A stretch of 64,000 nucleotides of DNA from Candidatus Margulisiibacteriota bacterium (GTDB lineage Bacteria > Margulisbacteria > Riflemargulisbacteria > GWF2-39-127), in assembly GCA_003242895.1 (NCBI GenBank), contig QKMY01000017.1, positions 1 through 64,000 of the forward strand, in the 5' to 3' direction. The position numbers and the translations under genes are program-made. Of this stretch, positions 26,683 to 35,336 are shown piece after piece (positions within the stretch are counted from its first letter, which is position 1; every line of letters begins with the position of its first letter). The notes beneath the pieces were generated by a model that saw only the letters and a list, made by a program, of their open reading frames with translations, was not told the DNA's origin and searched no databases.

Positions 26683-26756
26683 TATATATTCCACTTATTT
26701 AGTTATATATTAATATTTAGGTATGATTTTTCTTCGCTTTTATAGCAAGGATGTTT

Positions 26757-27965
26757 TTATCTAATTAATGACGTCATATTTAATATCGGTAAATATACGG
26801 CCAAAATAACAAATAGTACAATTGCCGATAAAAATATGATCAAAATTGGTTCGAGAAGTACAGCCAGATTGTCTAAAGTAACAGAGGCTTCCTCTTCGTA
26901 ATACTCTGATACATTCAGTAGCATTTCGGTTATATTTCCGGTTTTTTCTCCTACTGCTATCATGTTTGCCACTAATTCAGGAAAGACTTTGCTTTCTCGC
27001 ATCGGCTTCGAAATCCCGTGTCCGCTGCGGATTTTTTCTCTGATTTCATAGAGTTCTCTTACTATTATCGAATTGCCTGTCGTATTGATGACTGCTTCGA
27101 CTGAATTGAGTATGGGTAATCCGCTTTGTATCAGCATCGCCAGTATCTTTGTCAGCCGGGAGAGGATGAGCCGCTTCGTAAGAGGTCCGAAAATTGGGAT
27201 TAAAAGTACTAAGCTATCCCATTGCTGCTTGCCTTGATATGTCCGGACATATTTTCTTAAAGCATAGATCGTGATCGTAATCGTCAGGATCATTATGAGC
27301 CAATGATGTCCAACATAGGTATTTATTGCTATCATGATTTTTGTGGGCAAGGGAAGTTGTCCACCGTGAGCTGAGAACATTTTCATGAATTTCGGGAAGA
27401 TAAATAATGTTAAAATGATCGAAGCGATTCCTAATGAAAATATAACGATAAGTGGGTATCGGGTAGCTTTTTTTATTTTGTCTTTTACTTCCGATTCGTA
27501 TTCCATTAAAGCTACAAGTCTTTTTAAAATATCAATGAGTATTCCCCCATCTTCTCCTGCTTTGATCATGTTTGTATAGATAGTGGTAAATTGTCTGGGA
27601 TGATTTTGCAGTGCTTCGGACAGGTTTTGACCGTTCGCTACGGAATTTTTAACTTCCTCTATCAGCAGTTTCATTTTTCTTTTGCTGACGTGCTGCTGTA
27701 TTGTATCCAGGCTATCAGTTATAGTGAGGCCGGCCTTGATCAATACTCTGAGATTCATGGTAAAAAAAAGAATATCTTTTATGGTAATAATTTCAAAAAT
27801 ATGGTTGATATCCTGCCTTAGAATTGAAGCCTTTACTTCCGTAATACTGATCGGGTAAAGACTGAGCTCTTTAAGTTTTTCGGCAACGCGGGATGTACTT
27901 GGTGCATCTATAACACCTTCTTTTTTCCCACCTGTAGACATCGCTATGTATTTATATGTTGGCAT
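26757..27965 (-). CDS. Pilus platform protein, GspF/PilC/MshG family
   Basis: This 402-residue inner-membrane protein couples the assembly ATPase to pilin polymerisation. Two repeated T2SSF domains are present (about 65-188 and 268-390), each preceding membrane helices: one near 170-190, one near 220-240, and a C-terminal one near 378-400. Motifs MNLRVLIKAGLTI and LAMLIQSGLPIL (the paired domain starts) and KAGEDGGIL / VGEKTGNI are diagnostic. It follows the ATPase gene by 8 bases. Confidence 0.95.
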   Translation of the reverse strand: MPTYKYIAMSTGGKKEGVIDAPSTSRVAEKLKELSLYPISITEVKASILRQDINHIFEIITIKDILFFTMNLRVLIKAGLTITDSLDTIQQHVSKRKMKLLIEEVKNSVANGQNLSEALQNHPRQFTTIYTNMIKAGEDGGILIDILKRLVALMEYESEVKDKIKKATRYPLIVIFSLGIASIILTLFIFPKFMKMFSAHGGQLPLPTKIMIAINTYVGHHWLIMILTITITIYALRKYVRTYQGKQQWDSLVLLIPIFGPLTKRLILSRLTKILAMLIQSGLPILNSVEAVINTTGNSIIVRELYEIREKIRSGHGISKPMRESKVFPELVANMIAVGEKTGNITEMLLNVSEYYEEEASVTLDNLAVLLEPILIIFLSAIVLFVILAVYLPILNMTSLIR

Positions 27966-27973
27966 GAACTGTT

Positions 27974-29527
27974 CTAATCAACACGTAGTTTTGTTACTCG
28001 TAAGACTTCGTCAATAGTTGTTATTCCTGCTATCACTTTCTGGAGCCCATCATCAAACATCGTGATCATTCCATTTGCCAGCGCGGCTTGCCTGATTTCC
28101 GAGCTGGAAGCTTTTTTAACAACGAGTTCTTTTATTTTATCATTTGTGAACATCAGTTCGTAGATTCCAGTTCTTCCTATATATCCTTGGTTCCGGCAAT
28201 GAATGCAGCCTTTATGCCGATAAAACACCATTCCTTCTGTGATATCCACAATCCCCAGGTTTTTGTAGAAATTATGGTCAGGGGTATAGGCTTCCCGGCA
28301 TTCTAGGCATAATTTCCTCACTAAGCGTTGGGATATGATAGCGTTAATCGAGGAAGCCAATAAAAATGGTTCAGCTCCCATATCCGTTAGCCGGGCCATT
28401 GTTGACGGTGCGTCGTTGGTATGGATTGTGCTGAAGACAAGATGTCCGGTGAGGGCTGCCTGAATTGCTATTTCGGCAGTTTCCAGGTCCCTTACCTCTC
28501 CAACCATTATGACGTCAGGATCTTGTCTTAAAATGCTTCGTAAGCCTGAGGCAAATGTAAGACCTGCCTTGGGATTGATTTGTGACTGACGAATCATTGT
28601 CATGTTGAATTCAACAGGATCTTCAACTGTTACAATGTTTTTACTTATGGTATTGATGGCATTTAGGATTGCATACAATGTTGTTGTTTTCCCGCTTCCT
28701 GTAGGTCCGGCAACCAGGATTATGCCATATGGTTCGTTAATCGCTTTCGTAAACGGTGGCATGATCTCTTTGCTTAATCCCAGATTAGACATATCAAAAT
28801 TAAGTATGGATCTGTCTAATACGCGGATTACCACATTTTCTCCGTATACAGTTGGAAATGTGGAAACTCTCAGGTCGATTTCTTTGTCTTCTATCATAAG
28901 CTTGGCTCGCCCATCTTGAGGAAGCCGGGATTCGGTAATATCGAGATTAGAAATTATCTTGATTCTCGATACTATATAATGATACATATCGAGAGGGAAG
29001 GTCGCGAGCTCATTGAGGATCCCATCAACGCGGTAGCGTAGCCTGAATTTTTTTTCGTCCGGTTCAAGGTGAATATCGCTAGCCTGTATTTTTACTGCTT
29101 GCTTTACCAAGCTATTGACAAGCTGGATCACTGGTTTTTGTTCTTCCATAAGGGCAGTTTTCATCTGTAATTGTTTATCTTCTACCGGAAGCTTATTTCC
29201 CTTGAGGCTCTGGATGATAGGTTTTAGTTCGTCTTGCAGGGAATCTACTCTCTGATAGAAATGATTAATTGCCTTGGTAATTGAGGTTTCGTTGGCAGCT
29301 ACAGGATAGATATCCAGCCCTGTTTCTCTTTTTAACTCATTCAAGGCAATAAAATCAGAAGTATTTACCATTGCCATAACTAAGAATTTTTTAACTTTAA
29401 ACAGGGGTAAGGCTTTTAGCTTTTTGCTTGTTGATTCTTTGATATATTCCAATACCTTTGCATCCGGGGTATAGCTATCCATATCAATGAATGGTACCTG
29501 CATAGTAAATTGGTTGTTATTATACAT
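27974..29527 (-). CDS. Pilus assembly ATPase, GspE/PilB/MshE family
   Basis: The 517-residue hexameric ATPase powers pilus extension. It has an N-terminal GspE-N/MshEN-type domain (about 15-90), then the core with ASDIHLEP, Walker A GPTGSGKTTTLY (about 272-283), the Asp box, Walker B DPDVIMVGEVRD (about 333-344), a His box LVFSTIHTNDA, and a CLEC...CIHC zinc site near the C-terminus (about 411-455). The ATG overlaps the end of the receiver gene upstream by 8 bases, so expression is coupled to the signalling genes. Which N-terminal Met is used is uncertain. Confidence 0.95.
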   Translation of the reverse strand: MYNNNQFTMQVPFIDMDSYTPDAKVLEYIKESTSKKLKALPLFKVKKFLVMAMVNTSDFIALNELKRETGLDIYPVAANETSITKAINHFYQRVDSLQDELKPIIQSLKGNKLPVEDKQLQMKTALMEEQKPVIQLVNSLVKQAVKIQASDIHLEPDEKKFRLRYRVDGILNELATFPLDMYHYIVSRIKIISNLDITESRLPQDGRAKLMIEDKEIDLRVSTFPTVYGENVVIRVLDRSILNFDMSNLGLSKEIMPPFTKAINEPYGIILVAGPTGSGKTTTLYAILNAINTISKNIVTVEDPVEFNMTMIRQSQINPKAGLTFASGLRSILRQDPDVIMVGEVRDLETAEIAIQAALTGHLVFSTIHTNDAPSTMARLTDMGAEPFLLASSINAIISQRLVRKLCLECREAYTPDHNFYKNLGIVDITEGMVFYRHKGCIHCRNQGYIGRTGIYELMFTNDKIKELVVKKASSSEIRQAALANGMITMFDDGLQKVIAGITTIDEVLRVTKLRVD

Positions 29528-29903
29528 TTTTCCGGCTCCCGGTGGTTATCATCTGCCTGACTTGGCTGATAATATTTTGCGGATCTGTGTTTTTGTTGAC
29601 AAATACTTTTGCGCCAACCCTTAGTGCCAAGGGTTCGTCGGCAGTATCATCGGATGTGATCACAATTGATAAATGCTTATGTTTTTCGTCAAACATTAAT
29701 AACCGGCAGACAATGAATCCATTGCATTTGGGAATTTCCGAATCCATAATTATATATCCTACCGATTTTTCCCTTGCTTTATTAAGCCCGCTTATACCAT
29801 CTTCCGCATATTCAAGATTGATTCCGGTCGCAGAGAATTCTTTGCGAACTTTCTCGGTAAGGGCTTTGTCATTGCTGATAATCAGTAATGTTGTAGTGTC
29901 CAT
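29520..29903 (-). CDS. Stand-alone receiver-domain protein
   Basis: A 127-residue CheY-like receiver. The phosphoacceptor Asp is present in IIMDSEIPK (about residue 52), but the usual acidic pair near the N-terminus is reduced to ISND. The Thr/Ser (VITSDD) and Lys (FVNKNT) positions are kept. No output domain follows. The start at 29903 is chosen because it lies just after the stop of the preceding receiver gene (29912). Its stop overlaps the start of the pilus ATPase gene, suggesting a role in controlling pilus assembly. Confidence 0.82.
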   Translation of the reverse strand: MDTTTLLIISNDKALTEKVRKEFSATGINLEYAEDGISGLNKAREKSVGYIIMDSEIPKCNGFIVCRLLMFDEKHKHLSIVITSDDTADEPLALRVGAKVFVNKNTDPQNIISQVRQMITTGSRKNV

Positions 29904-29911
29904 AAACAATT

Positions 29912-30286
29912 TTATCCCAGGACCTTCTCTATGAATTTGATAAGCTTTTCCGCAGAAATTGGTTTGGCAAGGCAAGGATATCCGCTGATTGTTCCTCCCC
30001 GGTGTGCCAGATCGGATTCTTTTACAATTGCGGTCAAGAAGACAACAGGAATGCTTTTTAATTCATCGCAAGCTGATATTAACTCAGCAATTTTGCTTCC
30101 CATGAGATCCGGTATCATGACATCCAGGAGTATAATATCCGGTTTGAACTCTAATGCCGCACTAAGGGCCAATTTGCCTTGCGATTCGGTCCTTACCTCA
30201 AATTTGTCAGTGTCTTCGAGATTGAGTCGGATCATACGTGCCAACGCTACTTCATCATCCACAATGAGTACTTTCTTTTTTATCAT
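29912..30286 (-). CDS. Stand-alone receiver-domain protein
   Basis: A 124-residue receiver with all canonical residues: VLIVDDE at the N-terminus, phosphoacceptor in IILLDVMIPD, Thr in VFLTAI, and Lys in CLAKPI. It has no output domain. I chose the ATG at 30286 (AAGGAG upstream); the longer frame overlaps the preceding kinase gene. It lies between a hybrid kinase and a second receiver, all on one transcript with the pilus genes. Confidence 0.87.
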   Translation of the reverse strand: MIKKKVLIVDDEVALARMIRLNLEDTDKFEVRTESQGKLALSAALEFKPDIILLDVMIPDLMGSKIAELISACDELKSIPVVFLTAIVKESDLAHRGGTISGYPCLAKPISAEKLIKFIEKVLG

Positions 30287-30299
30287 GGCTGCATACTCC

Positions 30300-31778
30300 T
30301 TATTCTTTATTGTCAGTTTCAAAGCGCATGTATACGATAGTACCCTGATCGCTTGCGTTAGTTATGTCAATTGCGCCATGGTGCATTTCGATAATATTTT
30401 TTACGATTGACAATCCGAGTCCGGTCCCTCCTGTGTTTCTTTTGGTAGTAAAGAACGGATCGAATATTTTTGCCAGCAATTCATCAGGAATTCCCGGTCC
30501 GGTATCTTTAATCTCAATAATAACATATTCTCTATTAAGTTCCATGATATCACTGTATGCCTTAACTGTGATTTTGCCTCCATCCGGCATCGCATCGATT
30601 GCGTTCATCAGCAAGTTGAGGAGAACTTGTTCTATTTTGTTTTTATCTATGCGGATCGGCGGAATATCTTTTTGAAGATCAGTTCCTATTGAGATATTGG
30701 CCCTCTTAAAGTTGTGATTCAAGAGCGCAAGCGCTTTGGTAATTATTTTATTGGGGTTTACCGTTTTTATTTCCAGGTCCGATATGCTTGAAAAATCTAG
30801 AATGCCGCGTACGATAGTATCTGCTCTGTTGACTGCATGTTCAATGTCATGAAGAGTTGTCAGAATATCTTCGTTATCGGTCTTTATCTTTCTGTTTAAA
30901 TAGTCTATTCCCTGGCAAATGATAGCTAGCGGATTTTTAACTTCGTGTGCCACTCCGGTAGCGAGGGTTGCTACTACTTTCATTTTTTCGGCTTGAACTA
31001 TTTGTTCTTCTAATTGTTTTCTTTCAGTAATGTCATGAAGTATGAGCTGCAATGCTTTTTTCTTTAAGGAATGGTAGAGAGTTCCGGATAATATTGCCCG
31101 TCGAAGTTCTCCGGAACTGGAAATGATCTCAACTTCTCTATCGATCACTCCGTTTTCTTTTATTGTTTTTTTTATGTAATCATCATATTCATCGGCTTTT
31201 TGAGGAGGATGAATTACTTTGTGATGTCTTCCGATGAGTGTTTTTTTTGTCGTTTTGAGTAAAACTTCAGCAGCTTTATTACAGTTAATTATCAGTCTTG
31301 TTTCCGGATCTTCAAGCAATATAGCATCGCGGGCATTTTCAAATAAAAGCCTGTATTTTTCTTCGCTATCCTTGAACTGGACCTCAGCTTTTTTTTTCTC
31401 TTGAATATTATTCACGTAGTTTTCGGCAATTGTTAGCCTGATCATGAGTTGTTTGAAGTTGACTGGCTTGGTTATATAATCGTCTATTCCTGCGGACAGA
31501 ATTTCCGTTATATTTTCTTTCTGGTCCTGGCTTGTCGTCGCAATAATGAAGTAGAGTTCGCTGTTCGGCATCTGTCGAATAATTCGACTTAAGTCCGTGC
31601 CTTTCATCTTAGGCAATAGTATATCGAGAAGGATAATTGGGTAGAAACTTTGTTTTATGAGTTCCAGTGCTTCTTCTGCTGAGCCGGAAGATACTACCTC
31701 GTAGCCTAGCCGTTGCACTATGGAAACTATTATCTCGCGGTAAACCGGTTCGTCTTCGACGACTAATATTTTGGGCAA
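30300..31778 (-). CDS. Receiver-PAS-histidine kinase
   Basis: About 492 residues: an N-terminal receiver (VVEDEP, phosphoacceptor in IILLDILLPKMKG, Lys in ITKPVNF), then a PAS domain (about 140-260 including KYRLLFENARDAILL). A HisKA domain follows with the phosphorylated His in GVAHEVKNPLAII, and a HATPase domain with NLLMNAIDAM, DTGPGIPDELL and GTGLGLSIV. No membrane segment is seen, so it is a cytoplasmic sensor. I chose TTG at 31778 because AAGAGGTGG precedes it; the longer frame lacks a ribosome site. It is first in the operon running into the pilus genes. Confidence 0.9.
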   Translation of the reverse strand: MPKILVVEDEPVYREIIVSIVQRLGYEVVSSGSAEEALELIKQSFYPIILLDILLPKMKGTDLSRIIRQMPNSELYFIIATTSQDQKENITEILSAGIDDYITKPVNFKQLMIRLTIAENYVNNIQEKKKAEVQFKDSEEKYRLLFENARDAILLEDPETRLIINCNKAAEVLLKTTKKTLIGRHHKVIHPPQKADEYDDYIKKTIKENGVIDREVEIISSSGELRRAILSGTLYHSLKKKALQLILHDITERKQLEEQIVQAEKMKVVATLATGVAHEVKNPLAIICQGIDYLNRKIKTDNEDILTTLHDIEHAVNRADTIVRGILDFSSISDLEIKTVNPNKIITKALALLNHNFKRANISIGTDLQKDIPPIRIDKNKIEQVLLNLLMNAIDAMPDGGKITVKAYSDIMELNREYVIIEIKDTGPGIPDELLAKIFDPFFTTKRNTGGTGLGLSIVKNIIEMHHGAIDITNASDQGTIVYMRFETDNKE

Positions 31779-31937
31779 TGTTCCACCTCTTAGATTAATA
31801 TCGAATATACTTTTCATGAACACCGGAACATGCGTATAAAACTACATGTCTTTATAAGCTTCATATAAATAAATTATAACAAAATATTGCGATGATTCTA
31901 TAGCTTAATTTATGGAAGAAGTATGGTTGGTGTTGTG

Positions 31938-32330
31938 CTAATTTTGGTGCTCTTCAAGTTTTTTGATGATAGGCCTATCAGCTTGGGGAAAATCAAATAA
32001 TGAAAATTCGTTTTTAGTGATCCATTTATAGTCGATATGCTCATTGAGCCTGATCTCTCCTTCAATAATTGAGCATAAATAGGAGTGAAGATTTAAGCTG
32101 ACATTTTCTTCGTAATGATTAACCGAGAGAAAATGTTTGTTAATAGAAATAACAAGTTCAAGTTCTTCTTGAATTTCTCTGATTAAGCAAGATTCAAGGG
32201 ATTCTCCTTCATCGACTTTTCCACCGGGAAATTCCCACAAACCTCCCATCGACTTATCGAGTGGCCTTTGTGCAATAAGGTATTTACCGTTAGCATAAAT
32301 AATGGCTGCTGTTACTTCTAGTTTTTTCAT
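31938..32330 (-). CDS. mutT: Nudix hydrolase, MutT-like
   Basis: The 130-residue protein matches the MutT subgroup: it starts with a VTAAIIYANGKYLIAQRP strand and has the Nudix box beginning GGKVDEGESLESCLIREIQE (about 37-56), with the conserved REIQEEL. WEFPGGK before the box and the C-terminal FPQADRPII resemble 8-oxo-dGTP diphosphatases, which remove oxidised nucleotides from the pool. Other Nudix substrates cannot be excluded. A strong terminator lies between it and the upstream lipoprotein gene, so it has its own promoter. Confidence 0.85.
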   Translation of the reverse strand: MKKLEVTAAIIYANGKYLIAQRPLDKSMGGLWEFPGGKVDEGESLESCLIREIQEELELVISINKHFLSVNHYEENVSLNLHSYLCSIIEGEIRLNEHIDYKWITKNEFSLFDFPQADRPIIKKLEEHQN

Positions 32331-32426
32331 TAATCAGCTCTTTGTTTTTATTTTCCCGTGAATGATAACATATACTCCTAATCAATGCAAAGTTGTTTGC
32401 CGACGGGCGACTATGACGAGTTTTAA

Positions 32427-32467
32427 TATAGAAAAAGGGACGTGTTAATCTCGTCCCTTTTTCTATA
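32427..32467. terminator. Perfect 16-bp hairpin terminator
   Basis: TATAGAAAAAGGGACG (32427-32442) is repeated as its exact inverse at 32452-32467, with a 9-base loop. A-tracts and T-tracts on the stem make it functional in either direction. It ends the minus-strand lipoprotein gene at 32490. Confidence 0.88.
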
Positions 32468-32489
32468 TTTATTTATTCTATTTTGGTGT

Positions 32490-33071
32490 CTATTTTCCCT
32501 GGATAATTCCGATAGTATCGACGTTCCATGTTCCGTTTGATTTGTCTTTTGGTGAAAAACTAAGACCTTCAACTGCTGTTAGTGTCAAACCGTCATTTGG
32601 AACATTGTCTGGTTGCCAATCGTCTCTTCTCTTGAAATCTTTAAATGGGATTGTGAAGGCTTTCCAGCCGGTGAAGTTAACCGGAAATGCTGTGGCAAAG
32701 CGTTCTCCGCCGTTATCAGTAATTTCTACCATAAGAGTTTTGCCTGAACTATCGCCTTTAAGTACAAAAAACAGGCTGTCGCTAGGGTTCCATTGTTTTT
32801 TGTCTTTAAAGCTTGAACCTACGCCGCCCCAGTCTTTGATATCAAATGACATAGCCATTGACGAGTTTCCATTGTATTTTTCTTTTTCATCCGTCGTGAT
32901 TTTCATTGAAGAATTAGGTGCAGCGAATGATGTCCAGCTTTCAGTTGCGTCAAAATCTTCGATTATTTGGAGATTTGCAGGAAGGTCTGCTTTTGGGGCT
33001 TTGCTGCACGCAGTTAACAATCCTAGCGATAGGATAGAAATGAGACAAAGATAATGATATTTTAATTTCAT
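32490..33071 (-). CDS. Lipoprotein with carbohydrate-binding-like (CBM11-type) domain
   Basis: A 193-residue protein with a lipoprotein signal (lipobox LLTAC, Cys about residue 22). The rest (about 36-190) looks like a beta-sandwich of the CBM11/complex-I-intermediate-associated CIA30 type: IEDFDATESW, SMAMSFDIKDWGG, KQWNPSDSLFFVLKGD, GWKAFTIPFKDFKRRDDW and a final NGTWNVDTIGII are typical strands of these domains. Binding of cell-surface or environmental sugar is inferred. It is monocistronic, with AGGAGG-like sequence upstream and a strong terminator downstream. Confidence 0.75.
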   Translation of the reverse strand: MKLKYHYLCLISILSLGLLTACSKAPKADLPANLQIIEDFDATESWTSFAAPNSSMKITTDEKEKYNGNSSMAMSFDIKDWGGVGSSFKDKKQWNPSDSLFFVLKGDSSGKTLMVEITDNGGERFATAFPVNFTGWKAFTIPFKDFKRRDDWQPDNVPNDGLTLTAVEGLSFSPKDKSNGTWNVDTIGIIQGK

Positions 33072-33254
33072 GATTAGTACCTCCTAAAATTTTTTCAATA
33101 ACGTGACATAAGATATAATAAAAGACCGGCGTTGTCAAATAAGTTTTGGCTGCAATATTAAAATTATCTGGAATTATTCAATAAAGCCCACCTCAATATT
33201 TATGATATAATTGTAAGTAAATCCTGATAAAAAAACTGTAAATGAGGAATGCTT

Positions 33255-33617
33255 ATGAAAAAGATATTAATTGTAGATGATGCCAATTATTTTAGGAAAA
33301 AAACAGAAAAGTTTTTGATGAACAATGGTTTTACAGTTGTTATGGCGGAAAATGGAGAGCAGGCAATTAAAAAATATAAAGAAGAATCTCCTGACCTTGT
33401 GCTTATGGACATTACTATGCCTGAGATTGATGGTATTACTGCCACAAAAATAATTATTGAATATGATTCTCAGGCAAAAGTGTGTATGTTGAGCTGCATG
33501 GGGCAGGGACATATTATTGAAGCTTGCCGTGAAGCCGGCGCTGATGACTTTATCGAGAAACCATATGACGACGATAAACTCCTTGCGTATCTTAAACGGA
33601 CGTTAGAAGAAATCTAA
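33255..33617 (+). CDS. CheY-like stand-alone receiver
   Basis: A 120-residue receiver with canonical ILIVDDAN, phosphoacceptor in LVLMDITMPEIDG (about residue 52), and Lys in FIEKPYDDD. The Thr/Ser switch position is Ser in MLSCMGQG. It has no output domain; the architecture is like CheY or a small phosphorelay protein. The ATG at 33255 follows GAGG at 33244-33247; two codons of upstream frame are rejected. The 3' end overlaps the convergent cupin gene by 4 bases. No kinase is adjacent. Confidence 0.9.
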   Translation: MKKILIVDDANYFRKKTEKFLMNNGFTVVMAENGEQAIKKYKEESPDLVLMDITMPEIDGITATKIIIEYDSQAKVCMLSCMGQGHIIEACREAGADDFIEKPYDDDKLLAYLKRTLEEI

Positions 33618-34084
33618 CTATACTCTCTAAGGTAACGTAAGTAATCAGCAGATTCCGGTTCGTTTTCCTTCGGTGCAAACGGAGCGAATAACTTGTCCGT
33701 TTGCTGGAAGTATGGACCTTCTTTGATCTCAAAAACTGCTGCAGTTGTACTTAATGTAACGAATGAGTGCCAAATTCCCGGCAGAATGTCGATCCCGATA
33801 TTGTCTTCTTCCGGAGAGAGAATGAAAAAATCTTTAGCACTACCTTGATCATCGAAGATAAAGAATTTGATTTTTCCTTTGAGAATAATGAATGTTTCGG
33901 TCTTGTCCGGGTTCTGGTGTTTATGTGGTTGGATGTATGAGGACTGATCGACAATATTGAGAAATCTCTGTACATAATCCGAGAGCTGGTGAAAGTTATG
34001 ATTGATCCTTTTTCGCGGATTTGCCGTAATTTGTTCTGTCAGGTCGGTGATTAATGTTTTTGTGAGGAGTTTGACGTTCTCCAT
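33614..34084 (-). CDS. wbuC: WbuC-family cupin protein
   Basis: A 156-residue cupin. PHKHQNPDKTETFIILKGKI (about 53-72) holds the His-Glu metal ligands of cupin motif 1, and PGIWHSFVTLS (about 101-111) is motif 2. The N-terminal KLLTKTLI and RKRINHNFH, and EGPYFQQTDKLFAPFAP near the C-terminus, are features of the WbuC family, whose members often occur near polysaccharide genes. Their reaction is not well established. Here no polysaccharide cluster is adjacent. Confidence 0.82.
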   Translation of the reverse strand: MENVKLLTKTLITDLTEQITANPRKRINHNFHQLSDYVQRFLNIVDQSSYIQPHKHQNPDKTETFIILKGKIKFFIFDDQGSAKDFFILSPEEDNIGIDILPGIWHSFVTLSTTAAVFEIKEGPYFQQTDKLFAPFAPKENEPESADYLRYLREYS

Positions 34085-34171
34085 GTATGGGTACCCCTTG
34101 TATTTTCAATTAGCTCTGTGCTATTGAGTAACAGTCTTATTGTATCTGATAATTTGCTAAAAGCAATTGAT

Positions 34172-34200
34172 TTGATATCCCAAGCTTTTTTTTGTATAAT
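34172..34200 (+). promoter_or_regulatory. Sigma70-type promoter of ccdA
   Basis: TTGATA (34172-34177), 17-base spacer, TATAAT (34195-34200). It lies 45 bases before the ccdA start codon. Confidence 0.7.
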
Positions 34201-34245
34201 AAGTATTTCAATAAATCATACTAAACATCTTAAAGGAGATTATAT

Positions 34246-34917
34246 TTGAATTTATCGATTGTTGTGGTCTTTTTTAGCGGGATATTAGGTTTTTTTTCTC
34301 CTTGTATTCTGCCTCTTTTCCCATCGTATATTTCTCTGGTTACAGGGATTTCTCTCCATGATCTCAAAAATAATGACCGTAAAAATATTTCTGTTTTTTC
34401 TCATATCTTATCATTTTGTGCAGGATTTTCTTTTATATTTATAGTTCTAGGCGCTGCATTGACCGTTGTTAGTCATTATTTCGTTCACTATCAGCATTTG
34501 ATGGAGATTTTCGGTGGGATTGTTCTTGTTATATTTTCGTTACATATGTTCAAAGTAATAGAAATCAAGAATCTTTATCGTGATTTGAGACTGCCATTTC
34601 CGAAGAAAATTGGAGGGGTGCTTGGCGCATTTTTTATCGGTGTTATTTTTGGATTGGGATGGACACCTTGTGTTGGGCCAATTCTTGCCTCTGTTCTGGC
34701 ATTAGCAAGCGAGAGTAAGACGATTTTTCGTGGAGTGCTTCTTCTCAGTGTGTTTTCTTTTGGATTGTCATTGCCATTTATAGTTATCGGGTTTTTTATT
34801 AATAGGACTATTAAGTATCTTAAGTTTATTAATAAATATACGTTTATAATCGAACGGTTGTCCGGGGGACTGGTTGGAAGTATCGGTCTATGGTTTTTGT
34901 ATAAAGGATTATTCTAA
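34246..34917 (+). CDS. ccdA: Cytochrome c biogenesis protein CcdA (DsbD transmembrane family)
   Basis: CcdA moves reducing power across the inner membrane to periplasmic thiol proteins. The 223-residue protein has six membrane helices. The two redox cysteines lie in [17 protein letters not shown] (Cys about residue 20) and [11 protein letters not shown] (Cys about 144), with the adjacent prolines typical of the family. The start is TTG at 34246 with AAGGAG upstream. No thioredoxin-like or cytochrome partner is next to it. The stop overlaps the end of a decayed histidine-phosphatase frame on the opposite strand. Confidence 0.92.
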   Translation: MNLSIVVVFFSGILGFFSPCILPLFPSYISLVTGISLHDLKNNDRKNISVFSHILSFCAGFSFIFIVLGAALTVVSHYFVHYQHLMEIFGGIVLVIFSLHMFKVIEIKNLYRDLRLPFPKKIGGVLGAFFIGVIFGLGWTPCVGPILASVLALASESKTIFRGVLLLSVFSFGLSLPFIVIGFFINRTIKYLKFINKYTFIIERLSGGLVGSIGLWFLYKGLF

Positions 34918-35051
34918 ACGGTCTTTATTGGCTGGGCGTTAGGCATGTCCTGGTTATTGCCACGCCATTTTCCCGGCTCAATCATTTTTCTCAGGACCCT
35001 TATTGCATTTCCAAACGTACCATGTCCAAAAATAAGTACATTTTTGTCGAC
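34914..35051 (-). pseudogene. Decayed histidine-phosphatase (PGAM-like) C-terminal fragment
   Basis: About 45 codons read VDKNVLIFGHGTFGNAIRVL followed by RKMIEPGKW and a final [14 protein letters not shown]. This looks like the C-terminal end of a histidine phosphatase superfamily protein: the VLIxGHG strand with the second catalytic His, then the PNA-containing tail. The N-terminal RHG motif and the rest of the domain are missing; upstream sequence does not continue the family. The fragment is followed by a 14-bp inverted repeat whose left arm lies in it. Confidence 0.55.
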
Positions 35052-35129
35052 GCAGGAGGAGTTCAGCAGTCGCCGTCTAGTCAAGGCAAGCAGAATTTTC
35101 AATCTTTACTCGAAAAAAAATGTACTTAT
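35032..35129. repeat. 14-bp inverted repeat bracketing 70 bases
   Basis: ATAAGTACATTTTT at 35032-35045 and its exact inverse at 35116-35129 enclose 70 bases richer in GC than the arms. The left arm overlaps the KNVLI codons of the phosphatase fragment, so the right arm may be an inverted partial copy of that coding sequence. No ORF of a mobile element is present. Confidence 0.6.
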
Positions 35130-35252
35130 GGCTAAAATTTACACTCATTCAGAACGCTAAATATTATCCTGGTTTCATCGAATAGGAATTTTGGTGGTGT
35201 CAAAAATGGCTTTATTATCAAGTAAATAATAACTGACAATAGAAAATAATAC

Positions 35253-35280
35253 TTGTTGATATTTATTAATACGGTATAAT
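35253..35280 (+). promoter_or_regulatory. Sigma70-type promoter of glgC
   Basis: TTGTTG (35253-35258), 16-base spacer, TATAAT (35275-35280), 56 bases upstream of the glgC start. Confidence 0.55.
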
Positions 35281-35336
35281 GTAAAAAACATAATAAATAT
35301 TGCGATCAGTGAATATAAAAACGATAGGGTGATATA

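Noticed and set aside
26464-26694. Minus-strand 76-codon frame between pilin and platform genes
   Set aside because: Unbalanced composition rich in Phe, Tyr and Ile, and no ribosome site; the plus-strand frame in the same place looks more protein-like.
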